From positions 1-47,836 of the forward strand of contig NZ_MAUD01000332.1 of assembly GCF_001700515.1 (NCBI RefSeq): a stretch of 47,836 nucleotides of DNA. Reading direction: 5' to 3'. Numbering within the stretch: position 1 is the first letter of the stretch; every line of letters begins with the position of its first letter. Under the pieces are notes generated by a model that did no database searches, was not told the DNA's origin, and was given only the letters and a program-made list of their open reading frames with translations. This stretch comes from Streptomyces lushanensis. Lineage in GTDB: Bacteria > Actinomycetota > Actinomycetes > Streptomycetales > Streptomycetaceae. The position numbers were made by a program, and so were the translations under genes. Below, one piece after another: positions 8,901-17,816 of the stretch.

Positions 8901-11900
8901 TCGGCCCGGACGGCAAGTGGCTGGTCGACGGACGTTCGATGAGCGCGTCGACGGTGTCCTACGCCCTCCCGGCGCTCCCGGCCGCCGGTACGTACACGCT
9001 CTCGGTCGACCCGAACTCCCTGCGCACCGGCACGTACAACCTCGGACTCACCACGACCGCACTCGCCCGCGGCGCCAGGACCGCGGCGGACATCGCACCC
9101 GCTGCCGGAGCTCCCGGTGGGGTGCGCGCTGCCGGAACCGTGGACGCGGGTGCGGATACGAAAGCGGATCCGAAGCCGGCGGCGGGTTCCGTGCCGACGG
9201 GTCCGGACGCCTGGCAGCCCGACAAGGGAAGCCTCGCGGGATACGACTGGCTGACGCGCCGCGGCGACGCCCCCAAGGCCCCGCCCGCGCTGCGCGCCCC
9301 GCCCCGGTCCACCGCACTGACGGGCCATGTGCTGAAGCTCGACGGCAAGCCGCTGGCCGGGGTCACGGTCTCAGTGGGCGGGAAGTCGGGCCGTACGGAC
9401 GGGCGGGGCAGGTTCCTGCTCGCCGGGATCAGTGCCGAGGCGACCACCCTGGTAGTGGACGGTACGAGCGCGAACACCGGGCAGCGCCAGTACGGCCGGT
9501 ACGACATCCGTATCCACCCCAAGGCGGGCCGGGCGGTCGATCTCGGCTTCCCGGTGTGGATGACACCGCTGGACACGAAACACACTGCGCGTTTCGCGGC
9601 TCCGGCGAAGACCGATGTCGTTCTTCGAACCCCGAAGATTCCCGGCCTTGAGGTGCGGATCCCGAAGGGCTCCGTGGTCCGTGACGAGAAGGGGAAGCCG
9701 GTCACGGAGCTGGGGATCACGGCGATCCCGATCGACCGGCCGCCGTTCCCGCTGCCGGACAACGGTGTCGTGCCGGTGTTCTTCACCGTGCAGCCCGGCG
9801 GTACGTATGTGTTCCCCAAGGGCGCGCAGATCATCTATCCCAACTACACACGCGAAGCCCCCGGCACCCGGGTCGACTTCATGGACTACGACCCCAAGGG
9901 CAAGGGCTGGTACGTCTACGGCCACGGCAGTGTGTCAGCGGACGGCCGCCAGGTGGTGCCGGACGCCAAGACCCGAGTCTGGGCCTTCCACGGCGCCATG
10001 TTCAACACCGGCGACATCCTCCCGTGGGACGACACCTGGCTCGAAGACGTGATCGACTGGCTCTCCGGCGACCCGGTCGAGCTGTCCACGGGCAAGCTGA
10101 CCGACTCCCGCACGGACCTCGCGGTCGGCAACTCGCGCGGCTCGGCCGAGATCACCCGGACGTACTGGCAGGGCGATCCCGAGAAGCGGGCCTTCGGTAT
10201 CGGCCGCGACCTGATCTACAACGCCTTCTTTCACTCGCAGGACCAGTGGGAGGAGACGGACCTGTATCTCCCGGGCGGGAGCAAGACCCACTTCGTCCGC
10301 ACCTCGCCGGGCACCGACTGGACCAACGCCGTCTTCGAGCCCCTCGACAGCCCGTCGGGCTTCCGGGGCTCCAAGCTGGAGTGGAAGGGATACCAGGGCG
10401 GCTGGGAACTGACCTTCCGCGACGGCACGGTGTGGCTGTTCCCCCAGTACGCGCCGCTGCAGGAGATCCGTGACCGGCACGGCAACTCCATCAGGGTCAC
10501 CCGTCTGGAGGGCAAGCGGGGCGACATCACCCGGATCAGCGCCCCCGGCGGCCGGTGGATCTCCCTCTCCTACGACACCCAGCACCGCGTCACCGGCGCG
10601 CGTGACAACACCGGTCGCACCACGGGCTACACCTATGACTCCTCGGGCCGTCTGGAGACGGTGACCGACCCGGCGGGGAAGATCAGCCGCTATACCTACG
10701 ACGGCACATCGAACCGGATCAGGACCGCTGTCGACGCGCGCGGCATCACCTACATGAGCAACACCTTCGACGCGGACGGCCGGGTCAAGGAACAGACCCT
10801 GACCGAGGGCGCGAAGTACACCTTCGACTACACCAAGACCGGCAGCGGCGCGGGCCGTGTCACCGCGGCGAGTGTGACGCAGCCGGGCGGTGCGGTGCGG
10901 CGGGTGGAGTTCGACGGGGACGGTTACGGTGCGTCGGACACGCAGGCGTACGGCAGCAGCTTCGCCCGCAGGACCGTGTACCAGCGCGGCTCGTACCACC
11001 GTATCGACGCGGTGACCGACCCGTATGGCCGTCGCACCGAGCTGAGTTACGACGCCAACGGCTATGTGACGTCGGTGAAGGAGCTGGCCGGCACGCCGCA
11101 GGCGCGTTCGTCGGGGACGACGGTGTACGACGGGCCGTTCGACCAGCCGACCTCGGTGACCGATCCGCTGGGCAACACGACCAGGCTGGCCTACGACACC
11201 AACGGTGACCTGGAGACCGTCACCGATCCGCAGAACCGGGAGACGGCGTTCACCCACACTCCTGACGGCCAGGTGGAGACCGTCACCGACGCCTCGGGCG
11301 CGGTCACCGAATTCGCCTACGAACATGGCGAGTTGACCGGGGTCAAGGACGCGGAGGGCCGCACGAGCAGCCAGTTCCTCGACGCGGCGGGCCGTCCGGT
11401 GGTGATGACGGACGAGGCCGGTGCGCGGAGCACGGTCACGTACGACGTGCTCAACCAGGCGCGGAGGACGACCGATCCGCTCGGCCAGTCGACCGTTCTC
11501 GACTATGACGAGAACGGCAATCTGACCGGTCTGACGGATGCCCGGAACAACACCACGATCTGGGCCTACGACGACGCGGACCGTCCGGAGTCGGCCACCG
11601 ATCCGCTGGGCGCGCAGGCGCTGTTCGGGTACGACGCCGCCGGGCGCGTCGCCAGGGTGACGAGCCGGACCGGTGAGGTGGCGACGGCCGAGTACGACCT
11701 GCTGGGCCGGGCCACCGTCGCCAAGTACGGTGTCGATCTCGCGGGCCAGGCCGAGTCCACGACGACGTACGCCTACGACGCCGTCGACCTGCCGAAGACC
11801 GTCACCGACACGGTGGCGGGCGCGCAGTCGTTCACCTATGACGCCTACGACCGGACAAAGACGGTCACGGGCCCGACAGGGACGGTCGGTTACGACTACG

Positions 11901-13834
11901 ACGCGGCGGACCGCCGTACGGAGATGACCGCCGCCGGTACGACAACGCGCTACGGCTACGACACGTCCTCCATCCTCACCTCGGTCACCACGGGCAGCCA
12001 GGCGGTCACCTTCGGCCTGGACGCGGTGGGCCGGGAGAGGACGGCGTCCCTCCCGGGCGGCTTCACCCGTACCACCGGCTACGACAGGACGGGTGTCACC
12101 ACCGCGATCGCCTACACCCGTGGCGGGGCCGGGGTCGGTGATCTGACCTACACCCGCGACGAACGCGGCTTGCAGACCGGCCTGTCCGGCAGTCTCGCGA
12201 GTGTGGCGCTGCCGGCGGCGGAGAGCGGGGCGGTGTTCGGCAAGGACAACCGGATTACCACCTTCAACGGCCGCTCCTTCAGCTACGACGCCGAGGGGCA
12301 GCTCACTTCGGACGGGAAGCGTACGTACGACTGGAACGCGCGCGGTGAACTGGCCGGGCTGACGGAGACGGGCGGCAGGGCGAGCGGCTTCGCGTACGAC
12401 CCGCTGGGCACCCGCACCGGCACCACGCTCGGCGGGACGACCCGCAAGTTCCTCACGGACGGCTCCAACCCGCTTGTGGAGCAGTCGGGTTCGGGCGGGA
12501 CGACCGCGACGGTCGCCGCGTCGGGCCTGGACGAGTACCTGACCCGGACCGAGAACGGCACGACGCAGGTCTACCTCACCGACGCCCTCGGCACGGTCGT
12601 GGGCCTGGCCGACCCGGACGGCACGGTCGCGACCCGCTACACCTACGACCCCTACGGCCAGCCCACCGCCACGGGCGCCGCGTCCAGCAACCCGTACACC
12701 TTCACCGGCCGCGAGAACGACGGCACCGGCCTGCTCTACTACCGCAACCGCTACTACGACCCGGAAACCGGCCGCTTCATCTCCCAGGACCCCATCGGCC
12801 ACGCCGGCGGCCCGAACCTCTACCAGTACGCACTCAGCTCCCCGACCACCTACACCGACCCGTCCGGCAACAACCCGCTGCTCGCGGCCTGCGTGGGCGG
12901 CGCGCTGTTCGACGGTGGTCTGGACTGGCTCACCCAGCGCCTGTCAGGCCGCAAGGTCAACTGGAACCAGGTCGGCATGTCGGCCCTCGGAGGCTGCCTG
13001 GGCGGCATGCTCGGCGTCGGCCTCGGAGGCAAACTCGCTGCCCGCGGCGGGTGCAACAGTTTCACTCCGGACACGCCGGTCCTGATGGCGGACGGCACCC
13101 GCAAGGCCATCAAGGACGTCCGGATCGGTGACAAGGTCCTGGCGACGGACCCGGAAACGGGCGAGAGCGGCCCGAGAGAGGTGACGGCCCTCATCGAGGG
13201 CACGGGCGACAAGACGCTGGTCGACATCACGATCGACGACGGCTCCGGCGCGGCGAAGCTCACCGCCACGGACGGCCACCCCTTCTGGGTCCCGGACCTG
13301 CGCGAGTGGGTGGAGGCGGCGAAGCTCCAGCCGGGCCAGTGGCTCCGGACAAGCACAGGCACCTGGACCCAAGTCACAGCGGTCACGACCCGCACCCAAA
13401 AGGGGACCGTCAACAACCTCACCGTTGACGACCTTCACACGTACTATGCGCTTGCAGGCACCACGCCGATCTTGGCGCATAACAGCAATGAGTGCCCGTT
13501 CACCTTCGCGGACATGGGCAACGGCGATTTTGTGTCGCCGGGTGGCCTTGTCTATAGACCAGGAAAGATAGACCATGTTCTCGCTCATAGTGTGCGGAAC
13601 CCGAGCAGGGCGACGCACACCGTTTTCATTGAGAAGAGCCCGAACAAGGTTCTAGACCTGGTGGACGAGGCGTGGACCAGGAGATCCCAGGCCATCAGGG
13701 ACCCCCACGACAAATTTCAGTTCACCATTCCCATGGGCAGGGTGATTGGAACGAATGGTGAGGACTATATCCGGATGGCGGTTGATCCCGCTACCAATCG
13801 CATCCTCAGTGCCTACCCGATCTTTAAGCCTTAG
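5945..13834 (+). CDS. Secreted Rhs/YD-repeat polymorphic toxin with TIG, PPC-like and Hint domains
   Basis: The 2629-residue protein starts at GTG 5945, behind GGGGAGGGC. A twin-Arg-poor, Sec-like signal peptide ends near VSAEA (about residue 40). Two YD motifs (82-115) precede two IPT/TIG Ig-like domains (about 126-206, 209-291). About seven beta-rich repeats of some 100 residues follow, each with an RPGQ-type motif and resembling pre-peptidase C-terminal domains (306-1040). Then come a carboxypeptidase-regulatory-like domain (1123-1186), a DUF6531 start (DPVELSTGKL, near 1377) and the YD shell to the Rhs core motif (YYDPETGRFISQDPIG, near 2280). A Hint autoprotease follows: Cys near 2370, TDGHPFW, ending LAHN near 2512. 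The last ~116 residues are the presumed toxin tip. The Hint domain probably releases the tip, which would act in competing cells. Confidence 0.93.
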   Translation: MRTHRERFGSGLSARWRSWRSLTVGALVLTLSAGLVSAEAAPSADPRPTPLATAGQPAAPAPQAADSPSAADAPAVGPTTDNAVYAYDAAGRLVGLTDPDGETARYRYDAAGNRLGVDRFASTTLSVLSLVPIRAAVGATVTLSGTGFSTTPTANAVSFGGKPAEVVSASATRLKVKVPQAAATAKVSVTVAGTTAQSPETFTLAAPAPSVTTVAPASGYAGTQVVLTGSGFAPVTTDNVVRFGGGVIAEITARTDTALTVVVPVGAATGPVEVATPDGRATSAGTFKVTAGTGAGVIETSEETSVTDETPPTVSVTTPANQAQVIFDADAGDDISVGFTESTFNSTVTVRLLDPQGKRLESATYTGSAGDWEMIDVPVSGQYSVIVDPGTGNIGSVKVTVSKPLVSSLSLTGATVEVPFTRPGQDRLLTFPAVLGDSLSLGIDATGLAKSAYARLYDPSGEEVDKVYVTGTRLGALDVDTLAMSGTYTLQLDPDAAALGTVKVTGSHYADAGTLDATGPAVDLNIVRPGQDGRARFAGVAGQRVSIGATAAGFGTSTRVEIVQPDGELLDYFLAPDGDVGQWDSEALPATGTYTIAVNPSSPVATGKLTMTLSRPVALAQLSTTGSAVAVAVSRLGQNAESSFEGQAGARLSLGATASTFPQYVDLTVLAPSGEEVVDRENVTAGTSTTIPLPALPETGTYRVILDPNKGTSGTFGLTLSPEIQASLTADGSQQPITVARPGQRVQARFTAPDASSLGLAVTANTIAESTEIRLIGPDGGTGTLVGRVSGTASDTYYLTDLTPGTAYSLVFEPGKAATGAMKLWLSKPIKPGALSAGTPSRTGEITRPGAQLEFTLDAVAGYGAAVVFGDTTLTKTSALIHRDPAGEETSLGSLSKSALDGDLLAPLAVGTHRVFVRPNGEATGKTTATLVADVNGGTLAVNGARKPVTIATAGQNAHYTFTGTQGQKLTLGLDTPPGAWSLSVFGPDGKWLVDGRSMSASTVSYALPALPAAGTYTLSVDPNSLRTGTYNLGLTTTALARGARTAADIAPAAGAPGGVRAAGTVDAGADTKADPKPAAGSVPTGPDAWQPDKGSLAGYDWLTRRGDAPKAPPALRAPPRSTALTGHVLKLDGKPLAGVTVSVGGKSGRTDGRGRFLLAGISAEATTLVVDGTSANTGQRQYGRYDIRIHPKAGRAVDLGFPVWMTPLDTKHTARFAAPAKTDVVLRTPKIPGLEVRIPKGSVVRDEKGKPVTELGITAIPIDRPPFPLPDNGVVPVFFTVQPGGTYVFPKGAQIIYPNYTREAPGTRVDFMDYDPKGKGWYVYGHGSVSADGRQVVPDAKTRVWAFHGAMFNTGDILPWDDTWLEDVIDWLSGDPVELSTGKLTDSRTDLAVGNSRGSAEITRTYWQGDPEKRAFGIGRDLIYNAFFHSQDQWEETDLYLPGGSKTHFVRTSPGTDWTNAVFEPLDSPSGFRGSKLEWKGYQGGWELTFRDGTVWLFPQYAPLQEIRDRHGNSIRVTRLEGKRGDITRISAPGGRWISLSYDTQHRVTGARDNTGRTTGYTYDSSGRLETVTDPAGKISRYTYDGTSNRIRTAVDARGITYMSNTFDADGRVKEQTLTEGAKYTFDYTKTGSGAGRVTAASVTQPGGAVRRVEFDGDGYGASDTQAYGSSFARRTVYQRGSYHRIDAVTDPYGRRTELSYDANGYVTSVKELAGTPQARSSGTTVYDGPFDQPTSVTDPLGNTTRLAYDTNGDLETVTDPQNRETAFTHTPDGQVETVTDASGAVTEFAYEHGELTGVKDAEGRTSSQFLDAAGRPVVMTDEAGARSTVTYDVLNQARRTTDPLGQSTVLDYDENGNLTGLTDARNNTTIWAYDDADRPESATDPLGAQALFGYDAAGRVARVTSRTGEVATAEYDLLGRATVAKYGVDLAGQAESTTTYAYDAVDLPKTVTDTVAGAQSFTYDAYDRTKTVTGPTGTVGYDYDAADRRTEMTAAGTTTRYGYDTSSILTSVTTGSQAVTFGLDAVGRERTASLPGGFTRTTGYDRTGVTTAIAYTRGGAGVGDLTYTRDERGLQTGLSGSLASVALPAAESGAVFGKDNRITTFNGRSFSYDAEGQLTSDGKRTYDWNARGELAGLTETGGRASGFAYDPLGTRTGTTLGGTTRKFLTDGSNPLVEQSGSGGTTATVAASGLDEYLTRTENGTTQVYLTDALGTVVGLADPDGTVATRYTYDPYGQPTATGAASSNPYTFTGRENDGTGLLYYRNRYYDPETGRFISQDPIGHAGGPNLYQYALSSPTTYTDPSGNNPLLAACVGGALFDGGLDWLTQRLSGRKVNWNQVGMSALGGCLGGMLGVGLGGKLAARGGCNSFTPDTPVLMADGTRKAIKDVRIGDKVLATDPETGESGPREVTALIEGTGDKTLVDITIDDGSGAAKLTATDGHPFWVPDLREWVEAAKLQPGQWLRTSTGTWTQVTAVTTRTQKGTVNNLTVDDLHTYYALAGTTPILAHNSNECPFTFADMGNGDFVSPGGLVYRPGKIDHVLAHSVRNPSRATHTVFIEKSPNKVLDLVDEAWTRRSQAIRDPHDKFQFTIPMGRVIGTNGEDYIRMAVDPATNRILSAYPIFKP
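13487..13831 (+). other. C-terminal toxin tip of the Rhs protein
   Basis: This is the segment after the Hint LAHNS junction, about 116 residues. Visible features are a DHVLAHS motif, a THTVFIEK strand about ten residues later, an acidic/aromatic helix (VDEAW), then FTIPMGRVIGTNGE, an IRMAVDP strand and a closing ILSAYPIF strand. A conserved His-x3-His followed by alpha then beta elements resembles RNase tips of the BECR/EndoU kind in polymorphic toxins. That class is my inference and the precise family is uncertain. Codon use is less GC-biased than in the shell, as is usual for exchangeable tips. Confidence 0.55.
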
Positions 13835-13843
13835 GATTGTCTG

Positions 13844-13887
13844 GGTAGGCTTGGCCGGGACCGTCAAATGGGCCGGTCAAGCCTACC
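13844..13887 (+). terminator. Strong hairpin terminator behind the Rhs gene
   Basis: GGTAGGCTTG at 13844-13853 pairs perfectly with CAAGCCTACC at 13878-13887. The stem extends inward through one G-U pair and CCGG/CCGG to 15 bp around a 14-nt loop. It starts ten bases after the Rhs stop codon and ends 33 bases before the next start codon. No T-run follows, which is common in Streptomyces. Confidence 0.65.
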
Positions 13888-13920
13888 TGGAGAGCGCTCA
13901 AATTGAGGAATATCCGCGAC

Positions 13921-15093
13921 ATGAGCAAAGACATCCCCCGCACAGTGGCGGCTCTATGCAAAGCCAACGATGCGGACCTCTTCGCGTTGTGCGCAGAGAT
14001 CGACTTGCGGGTCTCCGCCTGTGAGTTCGGCTGGGTTGGTGACCTCGGGGTGGAGCTCGTTACCCAAGCCGCCGCTGGAAAGGACCCCCAGGGGCACTGC
14101 GGAGTGGTCCTGGATCATGTTCTCCACGCGCTGGCCGCTCACCCAGGCCAGGAAAGCCTGCGTACCCTGCTGCGCGTGCCCGCCTCGGCGCATATGGATG
14201 GCCCCGAGCGGACTGTGGCTGAGCGGCGGCTGGCCTTGTTTGTTGCCCACGGCCACCGCATTGAGGGAATTGCGCGATCGGTGTTTTCCCGGGAATGCGA
14301 GTCGGTGCATTCACATGAATTCTCCGCGTGCCTTCTCCACGAATTGGTGCTTGTTTCGGCTGAGGTCGAGGAGTATCCCACGCTCCGTTCCTTCTCAGAG
14401 ACACTCGTAGCCGGGGGGCACCCTCTCGCCGCGCTGCCACTGAGCCTCCTGCCCGAGGAACGCGGGCTGCGCCGCCCGCCGGGTGCAGCGGACGACTGGA
14501 CCTGGACAGTGCCTCCCACGCCCTTGGAGTCCTTCGACGCGCCCGAGCTGTACACCACGCCGTCGACGCACCAGCGCGTGGCCGGCATTGAGATGGCGGA
14601 GGTCGGCGTTCCGGCGTCGGCCGAGGTCATGGGCACAGCCGTGCAGCACTGGTGCACCCAGTCCAATGGCAAGATCGCCGCACAGGAGTTCTGGTCACCG
14701 GATCCAGTGACAGAGGAGGACTTCCCAGCCGCCTTCAAGCTCCTGCCGCTCATTCCCTGGCCCGCAGACCAGGCCCCGGCACGGCTGTATCCGTCAACTC
14801 CGGAGTCGGTGCTCCGTGTCTTGCTCACCGCCGCAGTGCGTGGACCGGCCTACGGCTCCGGCCTCTACGGTGCATACGGAAGGCTTGCCACTTGGCGCTC
14901 CCTTGGAGGCTTGACCGGAGCTCGGGCGAACGCCCCGATTGCGCATACGGCGGAACTAATGCGACAGACGCACTGGTTCCGCGTCGACACCGCGGCTACA
15001 TGGTTCTACGAAGTCGCTTGGGATCTTGCCATCGCGGCATTGCGGTCCGGTGGCCAGGAGATCGCGGTGCTGGCCGCCACCGACACCGACTGA
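13921..15093 (+). CDS. Hypothetical protein, candidate immunity protein for the Rhs toxin
   Basis: A 390-residue soluble protein with no signal peptide or membrane segment, starting at ATG 13921 behind GAGGA. An upstream in-frame TTG would add six residues. It is mostly helical, with alternating Leu/Ala-rich helices in the first half (HCGVVLDHVLHALAAHP) and a Trp/Tyr-rich second half (THWFRVDTAATWFYEVAWDLAIAALRS). I recall similar uncharacterised Streptomyces proteins but cannot name a family with certainty. Its position as the first gene behind an Rhs toxin tip, on the same strand, is the standard place for the cognate immunity gene. It is larger than most immunity proteins, and a terminator hairpin separates the two genes. 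Confidence 0.7.
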   Translation: MSKDIPRTVAALCKANDADLFALCAEIDLRVSACEFGWVGDLGVELVTQAAAGKDPQGHCGVVLDHVLHALAAHPGQESLRTLLRVPASAHMDGPERTVAERRLALFVAHGHRIEGIARSVFSRECESVHSHEFSACLLHELVLVSAEVEEYPTLRSFSETLVAGGHPLAALPLSLLPEERGLRRPPGAADDWTWTVPPTPLESFDAPELYTTPSTHQRVAGIEMAEVGVPASAEVMGTAVQHWCTQSNGKIAAQEFWSPDPVTEEDFPAAFKLLPLIPWPADQAPARLYPSTPESVLRVLLTAAVRGPAYGSGLYGAYGRLATWRSLGGLTGARANAPIAHTAELMRQTHWFRVDTAATWFYEVAWDLAIAALRSGGQEIAVLAATDTD

Positions 15094-15570
15094 CCGCAGC
15101 CGCCCCGCGGACGGCGTGCAGTCGCAGTGGGCGCTATGGAGGGTCCTCGAACTTGATGGTATAGCAGCTCACCGAGGTCGGGTAGTTCGTGACACCGAGT
15201 GATGGTCAGGGGTCAGTGGCGCTCCGGATACAGGGAGTGGCGACGACGGCGGCCGCACGATCGTGCGGGCCTGACGCGACCTGGGCGTCTCCAGGTCCAC
15301 AACGCTGGCCGTAGGCCATTGCGTCAAACGCAGCGGATGTTGAATCGCACCGGGCATAGCCGGCAAGGACGGGTGAACTTGGAGGCCGCGGAGATCCCCG
15401 ACTCCTTGCCCGTTCAGGAAGCGGGCCAGGCTGTGGGGCGGGGCAGACCGTGGAGCGCGGGGCGGCCGGTCTTGAGCGGGCCCAGATCTGCGGGGTGCGG
15501 TGTGGCGTTCGTCGCCACGCACCGTCTCCGCTATTCGGTGTACTGAATCCTTCCCAGGGGGAGAAGACGC
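15094..15570. other. Gene-free stretch between candidate immunity gene and DyP gene
   Basis: No convincing gene is seen; frames on both strands are broken or lack start signals. The GGGGGAGAAG just before 15571 is the ribosome-binding site of the peroxidase gene. Confidence 0.5.
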
Positions 15571-16671
15571 GTGGTCAGACGGAGATCTTTGCTGGTTGCC
15601 TCTTCGGCGGCCGGGCTCGCGGTGGGGGGCGCTGCCGCCGTCTACGGTGTGCGGGCCGGTGCCTACAGTGGCGATGGTGGTGACGAGAGCTGGGGCGGGG
15701 GCTCGGGAGAGCGGATGCCGGCGCAGTTGCGGCAAGTTCGGCCGGAGGGTCGGGTTGCCATGGTCGCGCTCGATCGTGGGGCTCGCAGGGGCGAGTCCCC
15801 GGCGATTCTGCGGGCGTTGCTGACTGGCTTGCGGGCAGGGGCAAGGCCCGAGGTCAGCGTGGGGGTGGGGCTGGCGGTGGGTGCCTTCGGGGCGGCTGCG
15901 AGCCGTCCGCGTCAGTTGGCCGAGATGCCGTCCTTCGCCGGGGATTTGCTGGATCCCGGGCAGTCTCATGGCGATGTGCTGGTGCAGATTGCCGGGGAGC
16001 GGGCCGGGGACGTAGCGAAGGCCCTGGATCGGTTCCTGGGCGCCGCTCCCGGATGGCGGGTGCGGTGGCGGGTTGAGGGGTTTCGGGTCGGTAATCGGGT
16101 TGAGGACGGGCGCGGGCTGGCCCGTAATCCCTTTCACTTCACCGAGGGGTTCGGGAATCCCGCTGGGGAGCGCGAGACCGCCGAGCGGGCTCTCGTACGG
16201 GCCGGGCAGGGCGAGCCCGAGTGGGCCGTGGGCGGGAGTTATCAGGTCGTGCGGATCATCCGGTTCGCCACCGAGCTGTGGGACAAGGACTCCGTGCACG
16301 AGCAGGAGCGCATCATCGGGCGCCGCCGCGACGGGCGATGGCTCGACGGGACGCCGATGGACGACCAACCGAACTTCGCCGCAGATCCCAAGGGACGGCT
16401 GACGCCGCTCGATGCGCATGTACGGCTTGCCGCGCCCGATCGCCGCAATCCGCCTCCCCTCGTGCGCCGCAGCTACAGCTACGACCGGGGCGACGGCGAC
16501 ACCGGGCTTGTCTTCTCCTGCTTCCAGCGGGACCTCGCCAAGGGGTTCGAGGCCGTACAGAAGCGGCTTGAGGGTGAGGCGATGGCCAAGTACCTGCTCA
16601 CCACCGGCGGCGGCTACTTCTTCGTACCCCCGCCCGGCGACGCATGGATCGACGCGGTCGCACCGGCATGA
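15571..16671 (+). CDS. Dyp-type haem peroxidase, exported by Tat
   Basis: A 366-residue protein starting at GTG 15571 behind GGGGGAGAAG. The N-terminus (MVRRRSLLVASSAAGLAVGG) is a probable Tat signal. The C-terminal half has the DyP hallmarks: a probable proximal haem histidine in DAHVRLA near residue 281, and the GLVFSCFQRDL and GGGYFFVPPP segments. The distal GxxDG region, which carries the catalytic Asp in the family, reads NPFHFTEGFGNP here: the Asp position is Glu and the first Gly is His. The enzyme probably uses H2O2 to oxidise bulky substrates outside the cell, possibly with altered chemistry. No partner such as an encapsulin is adjacent. Confidence 0.88.
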   Translation: MVRRRSLLVASSAAGLAVGGAAAVYGVRAGAYSGDGGDESWGGGSGERMPAQLRQVRPEGRVAMVALDRGARRGESPAILRALLTGLRAGARPEVSVGVGLAVGAFGAAASRPRQLAEMPSFAGDLLDPGQSHGDVLVQIAGERAGDVAKALDRFLGAAPGWRVRWRVEGFRVGNRVEDGRGLARNPFHFTEGFGNPAGERETAERALVRAGQGEPEWAVGGSYQVVRIIRFATELWDKDSVHEQERIIGRRRDGRWLDGTPMDDQPNFAADPKGRLTPLDAHVRLAAPDRRNPPPLVRRSYSYDRGDGDTGLVFSCFQRDLAKGFEAVQKRLEGEAMAKYLLTTGGGYFFVPPPGDAWIDAVAPA

Positions 16672-17207
16672 TGAGCTTCCTCAGGCGCCCTTCTTGTGCG
16701 TCCGACGGCACCTCCTGGCCCTGCAGGACGCAGGCCGCGCTCCAGCCGGAAGATTTGATTCCGCCGGCCAGCGGGCGGTTCTGTGAAATCTTCAAACCAG
16801 GTGGGCTTGCGGGCAGAGAAGCGAGCAAGACGGGCAGCGGCGCTTTTACTTCGTGGAAGAGTATTCACTGTTCGCCGGATGAATCTCATCAAAACGCGGC
16901 GGGCAACAAAAGAAATCTACCAGACTATCTCTAGGTAAACGCTTTCTCATGCCCCCTGGTCACGCCCAGGCCGCTTATGACCGCTGGCAGTACTCCCCTA
17001 CGCCCCTACTGCTGTCCGCTGTGCCTGGAACCGACACCCAGGCTCTTGCTGCGCTAGGAGCGTGGGTCAGTAAACAACTTCTGGAAGCCGCGCCTCGTGG
17101 TGAAGTGCGGCTGCCGAGCGCTGCTCTTGAAAAGACGTGGCTGCCGGGCAGTCGTGATGCGAAAATCAGTCCGCAACTTGATCCACATCCGCGTCCCGGA
17201 GGTCCAC
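16672..17207. other. Low-GC intergenic stretch with gene debris
   Basis: The middle (about 16840-16950) is clearly less GC-rich than its surroundings. A short open stretch at 16949-17075 encodes a plausible protein fragment (AAYDRWQYSPTPLLLSAVPG) but soon loses sense, so it is probably the remains of a gene. Nothing intact is seen. Confidence 0.4.
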
Positions 17208-17777
17208 ATGGACGTCGCCTCGCTGCTGCCATTGACCACGGCCCGGTTGTCGCTGCGTCTGTTCACTCCCGGCGACGCCGACGACCTTTACGCCTACCAG
17301 AGCCTGCCGAGCGTGGCGCGCTACTTGTACCGGCCGGCGCACACGCGTGAGCGCAGCGAGCAGGTTGCCGCCGAGCGCGCGGCGCAGACGGCCTGGCACG
17401 CCGACGGGGACAAGCTGGCGCTCGCTGTCTGCCGACGCGATGAGCCCGGCGTCCTTGGCGAGGTGAGCCTCGCCCTGGCCGATGCCCGCGCCGCCCAGGC
17501 CGAGATAGGCTGGACTCTCGACCCAGGTCACCAGGGGCACGGCTACGCGACCGAGGCGGCCGCGGCGCTGGCCGGTTTTGCCTTCGACACGCTGGGCGTG
17601 CACCGGCTCTACGCCCGGCTGGATGTGGAGAACACCGGGTCTGTGCGGGTTTGTGAGCGCCTCGGGATGCGCCGGGAGGCGCACCTGGTCGAGAACGACC
17701 TCGACGGGGATCGCTGGGGCAGCGAGTACATCTACGCGGCGCTGTCCGCGGATCTTGGCGGTCGATCAGGCGATTGA
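17208..17777 (+). CDS. GNAT-family N-acetyltransferase (RimJ/RimL-like)
   Basis: The 189-residue protein starts at ATG 17208 with a GGAGG site six bases upstream. It begins with the usual LLPLTTARLSLRLFTPGDADDL strand-helix unit (only the family pattern matters) and has the acetyl-CoA pyrophosphate loop HQGHGYATEA at about residues 108-117. VENTGSVRVCERLGMRREA follows near 145, the typical C-terminal motif of the RimJ/RimL branch. It should acetylate a small molecule or a protein amino terminus; the substrate cannot be read from the sequence. Confidence 0.92.
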   Translation: MDVASLLPLTTARLSLRLFTPGDADDLYAYQSLPSVARYLYRPAHTRERSEQVAAERAAQTAWHADGDKLALAVCRRDEPGVLGEVSLALADARAAQAEIGWTLDPGHQGHGYATEAAAALAGFAFDTLGVHRLYARLDVENTGSVRVCERLGMRREAHLVENDLDGDRWGSEYIYAALSADLGGRSGD

Positions 17778-17816
17778 GCTCAACGCCGCCTCCTGTTCGT
17801 GATCTTCCATATGGGT

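Noticed and set aside
9935..12802. 955-codon open frame antisense to the Rhs gene
   Set aside because: Arises from the regular codon pattern of the YD repeats; no protein-like features.
15169..16419. 416-codon minus frame over the DyP gene
   Set aside because: The plus strand encodes a clear DyP peroxidase; the minus frame is Pro/Arg-rich shadow.
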